A stretch of DNA of 64,000 nucleotides from Lentzea xinjiangensis (GCF_900110955.1 NZ_FOFR01000001.1:976410-1040409); one strand, 5' to 3'. Positions 1-9,812 are shown, counted from the first letter of the stretch. Notes: generated from the sequence alone by a model not told the origin. Numbers and translations: made by a program.

Positions 1-225
1 GAACCGGTCACCCAGCCGCCCGGTCAGCAGCAACGGCACGGCGAACGCGAGCAGGTAGGCGCTCACGACCCAGATCACGTCGTTCAGCGACGCGCCCAGG
101 TCGGTGATCATCGACGGCAGCGCGACGTTCACGATGGTCGTGTCCAGCAGCGTCATGAAGAAGCCGATGCACAGCGCGTAGACGGTCCGCCAGTTCTCGC
201 GGTCCGTCCGAGTAGTACTACTGAT
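1..225 (-). CDS. MFS drug exporter, EmrB/QacA (DHA2) type, N-terminal part
   Basis: This reads as the first ~75 residues of a 14-TM proton-driven exporter, cut by the left window edge. The frame contains FFMTLLDTTIVNVALPS, LGAS and WVVSAYLLAFAVPLLLTGRLGDRF, the TM1-TM2 signature and the loop motif of DHA2 exporters. The start is odd. An in-frame TGA lies at 232-234, and between it and the middle of TM1 (ATG near 155) there is no ATG, GTG or TTG. A GGAGAGG stretch lies 9 nt upstream of an ATC codon at 223-225, which I used as the provisional start. A non-canonical AUC start, a mutation or a sequencing error are all possible. The family call is strong; the start is not. Confidence 0.85.
   Translation of the reverse strand, partial: MSSTTRTDRENWRTVYALCIGFFMTLLDTTIVNVALPSMITDLGASLNDVIWVVSAYLLAFAVPLLLTGRLGDRF
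211..222. promoter_or_regulatory. 12-bp perfect palindrome at the exporter 5' end
   Basis: AGTAGTACTACT is a perfect palindrome lying directly after the provisional start of the exporter, where it would encode Ser-Ser-Thr-Thr. Perfect palindromes at the 5' end of exporter genes are often TetR/MarR operators, but no regulator gene is visible in the window on this side, so that role is inference only. Confidence 0.3.
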
Positions 226-260
226 GCGCGATCACCTCTCCGGTCGGCACTCTCGTCAGA

Positions 261-650
261 GTGAAGCGCTGGGTGCTCGTCCTCACCGAACGCGGTTCCG
301 ATCGCGAAGGCAAGCGCGGGCGGACCGCGGCACTGCTCGTCGTGCTCGGCGGGCTGATCGGATCGTGGGGCGTGGGAAGCGTGCTCGCGAGCGACCCGAT
401 CGGCTACGGAGTGCCCATTTGGCCGTTCGCCGACACCGCCGATCGGGCGGAGAACGCCCTTCTCTCCCAGGTGGTGCCCGCGGTGCGCGGCAACCTGCCG
501 CTCAACGACGAGAACGTGCAGGTCCTGCGCCGCACCACCGCCTACGGCAGCGCCTTCTGGACGCTGAAGCTCAAGGTCGCCGGCGAGGTCCGCTGCCGCG
601 AAGTAGCCGTCGGCCCCGACGTCACCAGCCGCCGCGTCCCCTGCTCCTGA
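261..650 (+). CDS. Hypothetical membrane-anchored or secreted protein
   Basis: A 129-aa protein with a GTG start. It has a basic N-terminus, one hydrophobic segment at about residues 24-43 (signal peptide or anchor), and then a soluble part of about 85 residues with two cysteines (in RCREV and the terminal PCS) that could form a disulfide outside the cell. I do not recognise a family. It is divergent from the exporter on its left and convergent with accE on its right, with a palindromic repeat just after its stop. The third codon position is GC-rich as in neighbouring genes, which supports real coding. Confidence 0.6.
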   Translation: MKRWVLVLTERGSDREGKRGRTAALLVVLGGLIGSWGVGSVLASDPIGYGVPIWPFADTADRAENALLSQVVPAVRGNLPLNDENVQVLRRTTAYGSAFWTLKLKVAGEVRCREVAVGPDVTSRRVPCS

Positions 651-651
651 C

Positions 652-706
652 GGGAACGCGGGGGCCCCGCGTTCCCCTCAGGGAAACGCGGGGCCCCCGC
701 GTTCCC
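652..706. repeat. Palindromic doublet repeat, copy 1
   Basis: Two GC-rich palindromes stand in tandem, separated by ctca. The first spans 652-676 and the second 681-706; each is built from GGGAACGCGGGG facing CCCCGCGTTCCC. It sits between the convergent ends of the upstream small gene and accE, so it could act as a bidirectional terminator. A diverged copy with the same doublet layout lies at 60247-60300, so this is a dispersed repeat and not just a local terminator. Confidence 0.8.
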
Positions 707-709
707 GGA

Positions 710-927
710 TCAGCTGGGGAGGGTGGAGGCGCGCCAGGCGTTGGGGCCGGGGTGGAGGGGGCGGCGGACTCGGCGGAGCGGGTTCGCCCACTCCGAGCGC
801 CGCGGGGGCTCGTCCTCGGCCGGGGTGGCGGCAGCCAGCCCCGCGATGACCGCCGTCAACGCGGCCAGTTGGTGGTCGTCCGGCGTGCCCTTGACGACCT
901 TCAGCAGCGGCTTCTCCTCGGGCGCGG

Positions 928-931
<4 letters not shown>
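710..931 (-). CDS. accE: Acyl-CoA carboxylase epsilon subunit
   Basis: A 73-aa protein that starts with GTG overlapping the accD stop (GTGA). Actinobacterial AccE/PccE subunits are short, conserve an [24 protein letters not shown] N-terminal helix and a basic tail near the C-terminus. Both are visible here ([11 protein letters not shown] near residues 9-19, SEWANPLRR near 46-54). In this family the epsilon subunit bridges the biotinylated alpha chain and the beta chain of acetyl/propionyl-CoA carboxylase and raises activity. Position directly after accD matches the accD5-accE5 pair of mycobacteria. No alpha chain (accA) is in the window. Confidence 0.9.
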
Positions 932-2574
<1,643 letters not shown>

Positions 2575-2691
2575 GGGCTCGCAGCCTAACGAGCGCATTG
2601 CTGAACCGCCTCGTGCAGTTGTCCAGGTCACGGCAACCTGTCGGTCATCTCCGATCGCACGTACTCTCTTCCGTTCCAATAGCCTGACGCG

Positions 2692-3498
2692 ATGGACACC
2701 GCACTCGACGCCGATGCGCTGCGCGCGCGGCTTGTCGCACTCCACGGCCCGTACGCCGCTCTCGACGTCGTGGCGAGCACGCAGTCCACGAACGCGGACC
2801 TGGCCGCGGCGGACGGCGCCCTCGACCGCACCGTGCTGATCGCGCTCGAGCAGACCGCCGGGCAGGGCCGCCGTGGCCGCTCCTGGTCGTCGCCGCCCGG
2901 CGGGCTCTACGCCAGCGTGCTGTTCCGCCCTTCCGGCGTGCCGCCGCAGCAGCTTCCGTGGCTCAACCTGATCGCCGGGCTGGCGCTGGTGCGGGTCGCG
3001 CAGTCCACGGGCGTCGAGGCGGCGGTGAAGTGGCCGAACGACCTGCTGCTCGGTCCTCAGGCGCGAAAAGGCGCGGGGATCCTGTCCGAGATCACCGCCG
3101 ACGGCGCCGTCGTGGTGGGCATCGGGCTGAACGTGGCGAAGCTGCCCACCGACGTGCAGCCCGCGCCGGGCGGCCTCGCCGCGACCTCGCTGGAGGACGA
3201 GGGCGCCGCCGAGCTGGACCGCACCGAGCTGGCGGTCCGGCTGCTGGTCGAGCTCGCGGTGCTGGAAGGCGTGTGGCGCAAGAACGGCGGCGACGCGGTC
3301 GAGTCGGGGCTGCTGGAGGAGTACCAGGAGCACTCGGCGACCATCGGCGAACACGTGCGCGTGGAGCTGACCGGTGGTGTGGAGCTGCTCGGCACGGCCC
3401 AGCGGATCGAGCGCGACGGCACCCTGGTCGTGCGCGGCGCCGACGGGGCGGACCACGGCGTGTCCGCTGGTGACGTGGTGCACCTGCGCCCGGCGTAG
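2692..3498 (+). CDS. birA: Biotin--[acetyl-CoA-carboxylase] ligase
   Basis: A 268-aa biotin protein ligase that makes biotinyl-5'-AMP and transfers biotin to the carrier lysine of acyl-CoA carboxylase alpha subunits. GQGRRGRSW (residues ~57-65) is the biotin/ATP loop and KWPND (~113-117) holds the catalytic lysine; the GIGLNV stretch and a C-terminal SH3-like domain follow. There is no N-terminal winged helix before the catalytic part, so it is the monofunctional form and does not repress bio genes itself. It is divergent from accD, a sensible arrangement because the carboxylase needs biotinylation. Confidence 0.95.
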   Translation: MDTALDADALRARLVALHGPYAALDVVASTQSTNADLAAADGALDRTVLIALEQTAGQGRRGRSWSSPPGGLYASVLFRPSGVPPQQLPWLNLIAGLALVRVAQSTGVEAAVKWPNDLLLGPQARKGAGILSEITADGAVVVGIGLNVAKLPTDVQPAPGGLAATSLEDEGAAELDRTELAVRLLVELAVLEGVWRKNGGDAVESGLLEEYQEHSATIGEHVRVELTGGVELLGTAQRIERDGTLVVRGADGADHGVSAGDVVHLRPA

Positions 3499-3511
3499 TT
3501 AGGGTTGGCCC

Positions 3512-4060
3512 ATGGCCTATCCCGACGACCTGCTGAGCTCCGGCGAGCACGTCGTGATCCACAAGCACCCCCACTGGAAGATGCTGATCTTCCCGGTGTT
3601 CTGGCTGCTGGTGGTGGTCGCGCTCGGCACGTACCTCGCGGGCCTCGTCGCGGACCAGTCGTGGGCCTCCACCGCGTGGATCGCGCTGGCCGCGATCGGC
3701 GTCGTCCTGGTCCTGTGGCTCACCGTCGCGCCGTTGGCCCGGTGGCGCACCACGCACTTCACCATCACGTCGGAGCGGGTGATGTACCGCGAGGGCGTGT
3801 TCAAGCGCACAGGGCTCGACATACCTCTGGGTCGTGTGAACAGCGTGTTGTTCGAGCACTCCCTGATCGACAGGGTGCTGGGCTGCGGCACCCTGACCAT
3901 CGAGTCGGCGTCGAACGAACGGCTCGTGGTCGACGACGTCCCGTCCGTGGAAAAGGTGCACACCATGCTGTACCGCGAAGTCAACGACAACCCCGGCGAC
4001 AACCCCGGCGACAACCCCGGCGACGACCACCACCCGAGGACCGTCGATGGGCGCGCGTGA
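3512..4060 (+). CDS. PH domain-containing membrane protein (bPH2/YdbS-like)
   Basis: A 182-aa protein with two membrane helices (about residues 25-46 and 50-72) followed by a bacterial PH-like domain that begins TTHFTITSERVMYREGVFKR and continues through DIPLGRVNSVLFEHSLIDR, characteristic of DUF304/bPH2 proteins. Function is unknown; the family is membrane-associated. The last ~25 residues are a DNPG repeat encoded by three perfect 12-bp units (3986-4021). Same position as Rv3278c next to birA in mycobacteria. It ends 14 nt inside the next gene, so the two are probably co-transcribed. Confidence 0.85.
   Translation: MAYPDDLLSSGEHVVIHKHPHWKMLIFPVFWLLVVVALGTYLAGLVADQSWASTAWIALAAIGVVLVLWLTVAPLARWRTTHFTITSERVMYREGVFKRTGLDIPLGRVNSVLFEHSLIDRVLGCGTLTIESASNERLVVDDVPSVEKVHTMLYREVNDNPGDNPGDNPGDDHHPRTVDGRA
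3986..4021 (+). repeat. 12-bp tandem repeat inside the PH-protein gene
   Basis: Three perfect copies of GACAACCCCGGC, encoding Asp-Asn-Pro-Gly repeats in the C-terminal tail. Being a multiple of three it can vary in copy number without breaking the frame. Confidence 0.9.
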
Positions 4061-4976
4061 GGCCGGGCTGCCCGACGTCGTCCCGTCCGGGTCGTTGCCG
4101 TCGCGGGTGACGATCTGGGAGGTCGGGGCGCGGGACGGGCTGCAGAACGAGTCGGTCGTCGTGCCGGTGTCGGTGAAGCTCGAGTTCCTGGCGCGGCTGG
4201 CCGACGCCGGGCTCACGGTCCTGGAGGCCACGTCGTTCGTGCACCCCAAGTGGGTGCCGCAGCTCGCCGACGCCGCCGAGCTCCTGACCGGGTTGTCGCC
4301 GCGCCCCGGGGTCACCTACCCCGTGCTGGTGCCGAACGAGCGCGGGCTGGACCGGGCCCTGGAGGCGGGGGTCTCGCACATCGCGATCTTCGCTTCGGCC
4401 ACGGAGACGTTCGCGTCCCGCAACCTGAACCGGACGCTGGACTCGCAGTTCGAGATGTTCGAGCCGACCGTCTCCCGGGCCCTGGCCGCGGGGCTGGACG
4501 TCCGCGGGTACGTGTCGATGTGCTTCGGCGACCCGTGGGAGGGCGCGGTGCCGCGCGCCCAGGTCGTGGCCGTCGGTGAGCGGCTGCTGGACATGGGGTG
4601 CTCCCAGCTCTCGCTCGGGGACACCATCGGGGTCGCCACGCCGGGACAGGTCGAGTCGCTGCTGGAGGGCTTCCGCGACGTGTCCCGCCTGGCCGTGCAC
4701 TTCCACGACACCTACGGTCAGGCGCTGGCCAACACGCTGGCCGCGTTGCGCTGCGGCGTCACGACCGTGGACTCCTCGGCCGGTGGGCTGGGCGGGTGCC
4801 CCTACGCCGAGTCGGCCACCGGGAACCTCGCCACCGAGGACCTGGTGTGGATGCTCGACGGTCTCGGCATCGAGACCGGGGTCGACCTGGACAAGCTGGT
4901 CGAGACCTCGGTGTGGATGGCGGAGCGGCTCGGGCGGCCCAGTCCCTCCCGGGTGGTCCGGGCGCTGGCCAAGTGA
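4047..4976 (+). CDS. Hydroxymethylglutaryl-CoA lyase
   Basis: A 309-aa TIM-barrel lyase that cleaves HMG-CoA to acetoacetate and acetyl-CoA in leucine breakdown. The N-terminal GARDGLQNE motif (R29, D30) provides the catalytic arginine and metal-binding aspartate, HFHDTYGQALANTLAAL carries the metal-binding histidines, and GGLGGCPYAE contains the family signature with the active-site cysteine. Length is typical. The start overlaps the PH gene by 14 nt. It belongs with the acyl-CoA metabolism genes nearby (accD/E, acyl-CoA dehydrogenase). Related lyases of the same superfamily act on other 3-hydroxy-3-methyl acyl-CoAs, so the substrate is inferred from the motifs. Confidence 0.92.
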   Translation: MGAREAGLPDVVPSGSLPSRVTIWEVGARDGLQNESVVVPVSVKLEFLARLADAGLTVLEATSFVHPKWVPQLADAAELLTGLSPRPGVTYPVLVPNERGLDRALEAGVSHIAIFASATETFASRNLNRTLDSQFEMFEPTVSRALAAGLDVRGYVSMCFGDPWEGAVPRAQVVAVGERLLDMGCSQLSLGDTIGVATPGQVESLLEGFRDVSRLAVHFHDTYGQALANTLAALRCGVTTVDSSAGGLGGCPYAESATGNLATEDLVWMLDGLGIETGVDLDKLVETSVWMAERLGRPSPSRVVRALAK

Positions 4977-4983
4977 GGGGCGG

Positions 4984-5312
4984 TCAGCCGCGGGCGGTGA
5001 ACACGCCGGTGGCGACGAAGCGGTAGACCAAGCCAGTCGCCCTGCTCGGCCGTGCCCTCGAACTCCACCAGGCCGAGGCCTGGGCGCTTCTTCGACCGGC
5101 GCGCTCAGCACCTCCGCGGCGAAGGTCAGCCGGTCGCCGGGGCGGACCGGAGCCAGCCAGGAGAGGTCCCGCCCGGCGAGCCCTGCGAGGTGGAGCCGGC
5201 GAGGACCTCGTCCACCCGGCGGCGCATCCCTGTCGACGACCACCTCGCCGAGCGGGATGATTCGGCCTGCGGGCAGGTCCTCGAAGGCGATCACGTCGTC
5301 GATCCCGCGCAA
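4984..5312 (-). pseudogene. MaoC-like enoyl-CoA hydratase, frameshifted remnant
   Basis: Reading from a TTG at 5312, MaoC-like sequence jumps between frames: an N-terminal piece (FEDLPAGRIIPLGEVVVDRD), then VDEVLAGSTSQGSPGG in another frame, then LSWLAPVRPGDRLTFAAEVLSA in a third, then PGLGLVEFEGTAEQGDW, and finally LVYRFVATGVFTARG before TGA at 4984. At least four shifts are needed to join them. The central segment that would hold the hot-dog helix and the catalytic Asp/His is missing, and the remnant is about 330 nt against about 450 nt for a complete gene. It lies next to HMG-CoA lyase, so it was probably part of the same acyl-CoA pathway. Confidence 0.8.
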
Positions 5313-5391
5313 CTGAATCCGCGGGGAACCGATCGAAGGGCGACGGCGTCCTACAGCCCGAGCCCAGGGCTAGCTGTGTGAGGGGGACTCG

Positions 5392-5859
5392 GTGGACGAC
5401 CACCGTGCGCAGGTCGAGGAGCTGCTGGCCGACTACCGGCGCAGCCGCGAGCAGCTGGCGTCCGTCCAGCGGGAGCTCGCCGCGGTGTCCGGGGTGGCCG
5501 GCAGCCCGGACGGGACGGTCACCGCGACCGTCGGTGCCGGGGGACGGCTCGTGGGCCTGGAGCTCTCCGAGGCGGCCTACCGGCGGCACCGGCCGGAGCA
5601 GCTCGCCGAGCTGATCGTGCGGACGGTCGCCGCGGCCGCCGCCACGGCGGCCGAGGACACCTACCGGACGCTGAGCGCGGTGCTGCCCGCCGCGACCGAC
5701 CCCGCCGCGCTGGTGGCCGGCACCGCGGACCTGCGGCCGGGCGAGTACGAGCCCGAGGTGGCCCAGCCGCCCGCCCGTCGTCGCGTGGACGACGACGAGG
5801 ACAACGAGCAGCGGGAGAGCTGGCTCGACTCCGAGCTCATCGACAGGAGGGTGCGATGA
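5392..5859 (+). CDS. YbaB/EbfC family protein at the head of a toxin operon
   Basis: A 155-aa protein with a GTG start. Residues ~5-90 look like the YbaB/EbfC fold: an N-terminal helix (VEELLADYRRSREQLASVQREL), a strand region TVTATVGAGGRLVGLELSE and a long C-terminal helix. A charged tail DDDEDNEQRESW follows. Classical YbaB is a nucleoid-associated DNA-binding protein, but in actinobacteria YbaB-like proteins recur at the head of ESX/WXG toxin operons. Here it overlaps the next gene by 4 nt (ATGA) in a four-gene cassette, so a role in handling or secretion of the toxin is a fair inference. Confidence 0.8.
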   Translation: MDDHRAQVEELLADYRRSREQLASVQRELAAVSGVAGSPDGTVTATVGAGGRLVGLELSEAAYRRHRPEQLAELIVRTVAAAAATAAEDTYRTLSAVLPAATDPAALVAGTADLRPGEYEPEVAQPPARRRVDDDEDNEQRESWLDSELIDRRVR

Positions 5860-6170
5860 CCGGGTACGAGGCCGACCTGGAGCGGTTGGACGCCGGGGCG
5901 CGTGAGCTGAAGGGCTTCGCCGGGCAGGCGACCGAGATCGCCGGGACGCTCGGCAGGGCGCTGGCCGCGTTCGGTGCCTGCTGGGGCGATGACGCCGTGG
6001 GGCGCAGCTTCGCGGTATCGCACGAGAAGCCCGCCGGTGACGCCGCCGGGGCCTTGTCGGTGCTCGCGACGACGCTGGGGGACGTCGGCGACAAGCTCGC
6101 CGCCACCGCCGAGACGTACCGGCACGTCGAGCAGAGCAACGCGTCCGCGATGAGAAGGCTGGAGGGCTGA
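5856..6170 (+). CDS. EspC-like ESX secretion-associated small protein
   Basis: A 104-aa helical protein, overlapping the previous stop by 4 nt. It resembles the DUF2580/EspC group: two helices separated by a turn with CWGDDAVGRSF near residues 45-56 (a WxG-like turn) and a C-terminal helix ending YRHVEQSNASAMRRL, similar to the C-terminal secretion signals of ESX substrates (YxxxD/E-like). Such proteins pair with large WXG/TNT toxins and are thought to chaperone or co-export them by type VII secretion. No ESX machinery is in the window. Confidence 0.75.
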   Translation: MTGYEADLERLDAGARELKGFAGQATEIAGTLGRALAAFGACWGDDAVGRSFAVSHEKPAGDAAGALSVLATTLGDVGDKLAATAETYRHVEQSNASAMRRLEG

Positions 6171-6171
6171 C

Positions 6172-8769
6172 GTGGGCATCGAGCTCCCCGCCGAACTGGC
6201 CGGCATCGCGGCCAAGGCAGGCGTCACGTGGCCCAAGGCCGACGAGGACGCCATGCGCTCCAGCGCCGCCGCGTGGCGCGAGGCCGGCGACAAGATCAAG
6301 GGACTGGGCACCTCCTCCGACGGCTCCGCGACCCGCGCTCTCGGCGGCCTGACCGGCGCGACCGGTGACGCGGCGCGCGGGCGCTGGGCGAAGGTCGTCG
6401 CTCCGGACGGCGACCTGCACCGGGCTGCCCGCGGCTGCCACGCCGCCGCGGACCGCCTCGACCACGCCGCCACGCAGGTGGGCGCCGCGAAGGTCGAGAT
6501 CGTCCGCGAGCTCGTCGCGCTCGCCAAGAACAGCGACGCCGCGAACGCGTCCGCGCAGGCCGGCAACCCCAACGCGCTGCTGGGCCTCGAAACGCTGACC
6601 AGGGGCGCCGCCGCCAACGTCGCGAACCTCCAGAACACCCTGTCCTCCGCGATCCGCCTCGACAGCGGTGTGGACATGAGCCACGCCACGCCCCCGGTGA
6701 ACACCGCTCCCGGCGCCCACGGGCCCGGCGGGGGCGGCGGTCTGCTGGGCGTGGTGGCGGACGTCGTGGCGCCGGTGACCGGTGCCGTCGCACCCGTCGT
6801 CGCGCCCGTCGCCGCCGTGGTCGCCCCGGTGACCGAGGCCGTCGCGCCGGTCGTGGGCGCGGTGACCGCCCCCGTGGCCCCCGTGGTCGGTGCGGTGACC
6901 GCGCCGGTCGCGCCCGTGACCGGTGCCGTGACCGACGCCGTGGCCCCGGTCCTGGACGCCGCCGCACCCGTGACCGCACCCGCCGTCGCCGTCGTGCAGC
7001 CGGTGGTCGACGCGGTGCCCGGCGGGCGCGAGGCGGCCGGTCCGGTGCTCGACGCGGCGGACGGCCCCGGCAACGGCAACGGCCCCGGCAACGGCCCTGG
7101 CAACGGCGATGGGCATGGCCGTGGTGAGGGGCCGGGACACGGTCGCGGCCAGGGGCACGGCCCGCAGGTGCTGCCGGCCGTGGTCGCCGAGGCGGGTCAG
7201 GCCGCCGGACACGTCGTCCCGCCCGTGGCGGCTCCGGTCGCGGACGTGATCCCGAGCGTCCAGGGCAGCCTCGGCCCGCTCGCCGAGGGCACGACCCAGG
7301 CCTCGGCCGCGGTGCTCGACCAGCCCCTCGTCCGCGGTGGTGAGATTCCTGGCCAGAGCCCGGCCGCCGCGGGCCAGGCCGCTCCCGCGGCGCAGGCCGC
7401 TCCCGCCGGTCCCGCGACCGGTGGCCCCGCCGTCGGTGGTCCCGCGGCCGCCGGCCCGGTGGGCGGTCCGGTCGGTGCCGCCGTGGGGGGCGCCGCCGGT
7501 GCGGCTCCGGCCGCGGCCGCGCAGGCGGGTGCGGTCCCGGGCCAGCAGGGTGGCGCGCAAGCCGCGGCGCAGACCCAGCAGGGACAGGCCGGTCAGCAGG
7601 CAGCCAAGGCGGCGGACGCGAAGGCCGCCGAGCTGAAGGCCGGAGAAGCCAAGACCGGCGAGACCAAGACCGGCGAGACCAAGACCGGGGAAGCCAAGCC
7701 CGGCGAGGCCAAGGCCGGTGCGCAGACGGCGGGCAGGACCGGCGTGCCGGGCGCGGTGCCGCCGGCGGGGCAGGCGCCGGGCGTGCCGGCGGGCCAGTCC
7801 CCCCACCAGCCCGCCGGTCAGGGCCAGCCGGGCCACCAGCCGCAGGGCCCCGGCCAGTCCGGCAACCAGCCTTCCGGTCAGGGACCGGCCGCCGCCAGGG
7901 ACGTCGCCGCCAAGGACCTGTCGAAGGAAGCTCCGGACGCGCTCGGCGACGACGTGTCCGACGTCTCCGCCGCCGACGAGAGCGGTGCACACCGGACCGG
8001 CGAGACCATCACGGCGCCGTCCGCCCCCGTGGCGGGCGTCGACCTCGGTGGCCGGGGGGCCCTCACCGACCGCCTCGAGAGCCGGGAGAACCAGGCGCTG
8101 GCCGGGCCAGGGCTCGCGAGCGACGTCCTGCGCCACACCTACACCGCGGTGGCGGCCGGGAGCTGGTTCATGGCGGTCTTCCTCAGCGCGGGACAGGCTC
8201 CGCGGCTCGCCCCGAAGCCCGCCCGCCAGCTCCCGCCCCCGGCTCCGGCCGAGGAGGTCGTCGTGCCGCGGTTCGCGCCGAACGACCACCCGGAGGCCGT
8301 CGACACGTCGTCGCCGCAGCCGTCGGAACCGCGTGCGGGCCTGGGCGAGGACCACCCGGTCGTGCGGGAGCTCCTCGCCGAGTACGACCCGCTCGCGGGC
8401 ATGCACGAACGCGACTGGGACGGCCTGTTCCTGAACGAGGACGGCACCCCGCGCTGGCCGGTCGAACGCGAGGGCGGCTACGAGGACAGCCGGCCGGAGC
8501 TGCTCGCGGCGGGCGCCGAGCTGGACAGGTTCGGCACGCCGGAAGGCCGTGTCCTGAGCACCGCGGGCACGCCGTTCCGGGAGCGTTCGCTGCCGCCGCA
8601 CGCGCTCGACGAGGGCTACCACCGCTACCGCGTCGAGAAGGACCTGCCCGTCCACCGCACGATCAGCGCGCCCTGGTTCGGCCAGCCGGGTGGCGGCAGC
8701 CGCTATCGCACCACCTACCCGGTCGCGGACCTCGTCGCGCTCGGCTACCTCACGGAGATCACCCCATGA
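6172..8769 (+). CDS. Polymorphic toxin with C-terminal TNT (NAD glycohydrolase) domain
   Basis: An 865-aa protein with three parts. Residues ~1-165 are a WXG100-like helical domain starting GIELPAELAGIAAKAG, like the N-terminus of CpnT. Residues ~190-600 are low-complexity linkers: V-A-P repeats, a Gly-Asn/Gly-His tract and K-T-G-E repeats. Residues ~735-865 are a TNT domain with the conserved RVLSTAGTPFRERSLPP, GYHRYRV (His ~817) and WFGQPGGGSRY (Gln ~838) motifs. TNT of M. tuberculosis CpnT hydrolyses NAD+ and kills target cells; His and Gln in these motifs are the key residues. The gene follows an EspC-like partner and overlaps a small downstream gene that is the best immunity candidate. 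Delivery is presumably type VII secretion. Confidence 0.88.
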   Translation: MGIELPAELAGIAAKAGVTWPKADEDAMRSSAAAWREAGDKIKGLGTSSDGSATRALGGLTGATGDAARGRWAKVVAPDGDLHRAARGCHAAADRLDHAATQVGAAKVEIVRELVALAKNSDAANASAQAGNPNALLGLETLTRGAAANVANLQNTLSSAIRLDSGVDMSHATPPVNTAPGAHGPGGGGGLLGVVADVVAPVTGAVAPVVAPVAAVVAPVTEAVAPVVGAVTAPVAPVVGAVTAPVAPVTGAVTDAVAPVLDAAAPVTAPAVAVVQPVVDAVPGGREAAGPVLDAADGPGNGNGPGNGPGNGDGHGRGEGPGHGRGQGHGPQVLPAVVAEAGQAAGHVVPPVAAPVADVIPSVQGSLGPLAEGTTQASAAVLDQPLVRGGEIPGQSPAAAGQAAPAAQAAPAGPATGGPAVGGPAAAGPVGGPVGAAVGGAAGAAPAAAAQAGAVPGQQGGAQAAAQTQQGQAGQQAAKAADAKAAELKAGEAKTGETKTGETKTGEAKPGEAKAGAQTAGRTGVPGAVPPAGQAPGVPAGQSPHQPAGQGQPGHQPQGPGQSGNQPSGQGPAAARDVAAKDLSKEAPDALGDDVSDVSAADESGAHRTGETITAPSAPVAGVDLGGRGALTDRLESRENQALAGPGLASDVLRHTYTAVAAGSWFMAVFLSAGQAPRLAPKPARQLPPPAPAEEVVVPRFAPNDHPEAVDTSSPQPSEPRAGLGEDHPVVRELLAEYDPLAGMHERDWDGLFLNEDGTPRWPVEREGGYEDSRPELLAAGAELDRFGTPEGRVLSTAGTPFRERSLPPHALDEGYHRYRVEKDLPVHRTISAPWFGQPGGGSRYRTTYPVADLVALGYLTEITP

Positions 8770-9020
8770 ACGTCGAGTCGCTGCCGGAGTGGCTGACCAG
8801 GATCGGCGTGCCGGACGACGTCGTCAGCATCGGTGCGGAGGCGGAGGGGCGCTGGTGCCTGCTCACCGACGAGACGGGGCACGAGGTGTTCTGGCAGGAG
8901 CAGGGCAACCGCTACGACTGGGCCCGGTTCGACGACGAGGGCGTGGCGTGCCACTACCTCTTCGGGCGTCTCGCCTGGGCCCAGGTCGCGCGGGGCACCC
9001 TCACCGTGCCAACAGCTTGA
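8766..9020 (+). CDS. Putative TNT immunity protein
   Basis: An 84-aa acidic protein whose ATG overlaps the toxin stop by 4 nt (ATGA), so the two are translationally coupled. I do not recognise a family. It is rich in aromatic and acidic residues (EVFWQEQGNRYDWARFDDE), as many toxin-binding immunity proteins are. A small, coupled gene directly 3' of a TNT toxin is the usual place for its antidote (IFT in M. tuberculosis), so immunity is inferred from position. Its last 20 nt overlap the convergent phosphatase gene. Confidence 0.65.
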   Translation: MNVESLPEWLTRIGVPDDVVSIGAEAEGRWCLLTDETGHEVFWQEQGNRYDWARFDDEGVACHYLFGRLAWAQVARGTLTVPTA

Positions 9021-9780
9021 GTGCTGCCTCGTGCAGGTGGCCGTTCGACGTCAGCACGCTGCCGCCGTCGTAGCGCTCCTCGCCCTCCAGCGAGGTGAAC
9101 CGGCCACCCGCCTCGGTCACCAGCACCTGGAACGGGGCGATGTCCCACGGGTTCGCCACGCACTCGGGGGCGAGGTCGATGGCGCCCTCCGCGACCAGGC
9201 AGTGCTGGTAGAAGTCGCCGAACGCGCGGCTCTCCCAGGTCGCGTCCACCAAGCGCAGGTACGCCTCGCGCGAGTGGTACTCGACCCACGTCTTGATGTC
9301 GGTCGTCGACACGTAGGCGTCTTCGAGGGAGCGCACCCCGGACACGGAGATCGTGCGCTCGCCGGCGGCGTCCGACGCGAACGCGCCACCGCCGGACGAC
9401 GCCCACCAGCGGCGGCCGAGCGCGGGCGCCGACACGACGCCGACGACCGGGACGCCCTCCTCCACCAGCGCGATCAGCGTCGCCCAGATCGGCACGCCGC
9501 GCAGGAAGTTCTTGGTGCCGTCGATCGGGTCGAGCACCCAGACGCGCGTCGCGTCCAGCGTGCCGCCGCGCTCCTCGCCCATGACGACGTCGCCGGGACG
9601 GTCGGCGGCGAGCACCGCCCGGACCGCGTCCTCCACCGCGACGTCGGCATCGGTGACGGGCGTGCGGTCGGGCTTGCGCTCGACGGCGAGGTCGTGGGCG
9701 CGGAACCGGGTCGCGGTGATCGCGTCGGCGGCGTCGGCGAGGCGGAGGGCCAGTTCGAGATCAGCATCGTGGCGTGGCAC
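9001..9780 (-). CDS. hisN: Histidinol-phosphatase, inositol monophosphatase family
   Basis: A 259-aa Mg2+-dependent phosphatase. The IMPase motifs are all visible: GEERG (E69/E70), DPIDGTKNF (D84, D87) and the C-terminal NPWDIAPFQVLVTEAGG. The N-terminal LADAADAITATRF and the spacing of motifs resemble actinobacterial HisN (Rv3137-like), which removes phosphate from L-histidinol phosphate in histidine synthesis. Inositol or other sugar phosphates are possible substrates because the fold is shared. It is divergent from the response regulator (33 bp) and overlaps the immunity gene tail to tail. No other his genes are nearby. Confidence 0.85.
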   Translation of the reverse strand: MPRHDADLELALRLADAADAITATRFRAHDLAVERKPDRTPVTDADVAVEDAVRAVLAADRPGDVVMGEERGGTLDATRVWVLDPIDGTKNFLRGVPIWATLIALVEEGVPVVGVVSAPALGRRWWASSGGGAFASDAAGERTISVSGVRSLEDAYVSTTDIKTWVEYHSREAYLRLVDATWESRAFGDFYQHCLVAEGAIDLAPECVANPWDIAPFQVLVTEAGGRFTSLEGEERYDGGSVLTSNGHLHEAALKLLAR

Positions 9781-9812
9781 GCGGCGATCGTTCCACGAAT
9801 ACGCTGGGTGCC

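Noticed and set aside
4984..8655. 1,223-aa open frame on the minus strand
   Set aside because: It is antisense to the YbaB/EspC/TNT operon, has low-complexity Arg/Gly/Ala composition and no family motif. It is a high-GC shadow frame; only its last ~330 nt overlap the MaoC remnant.
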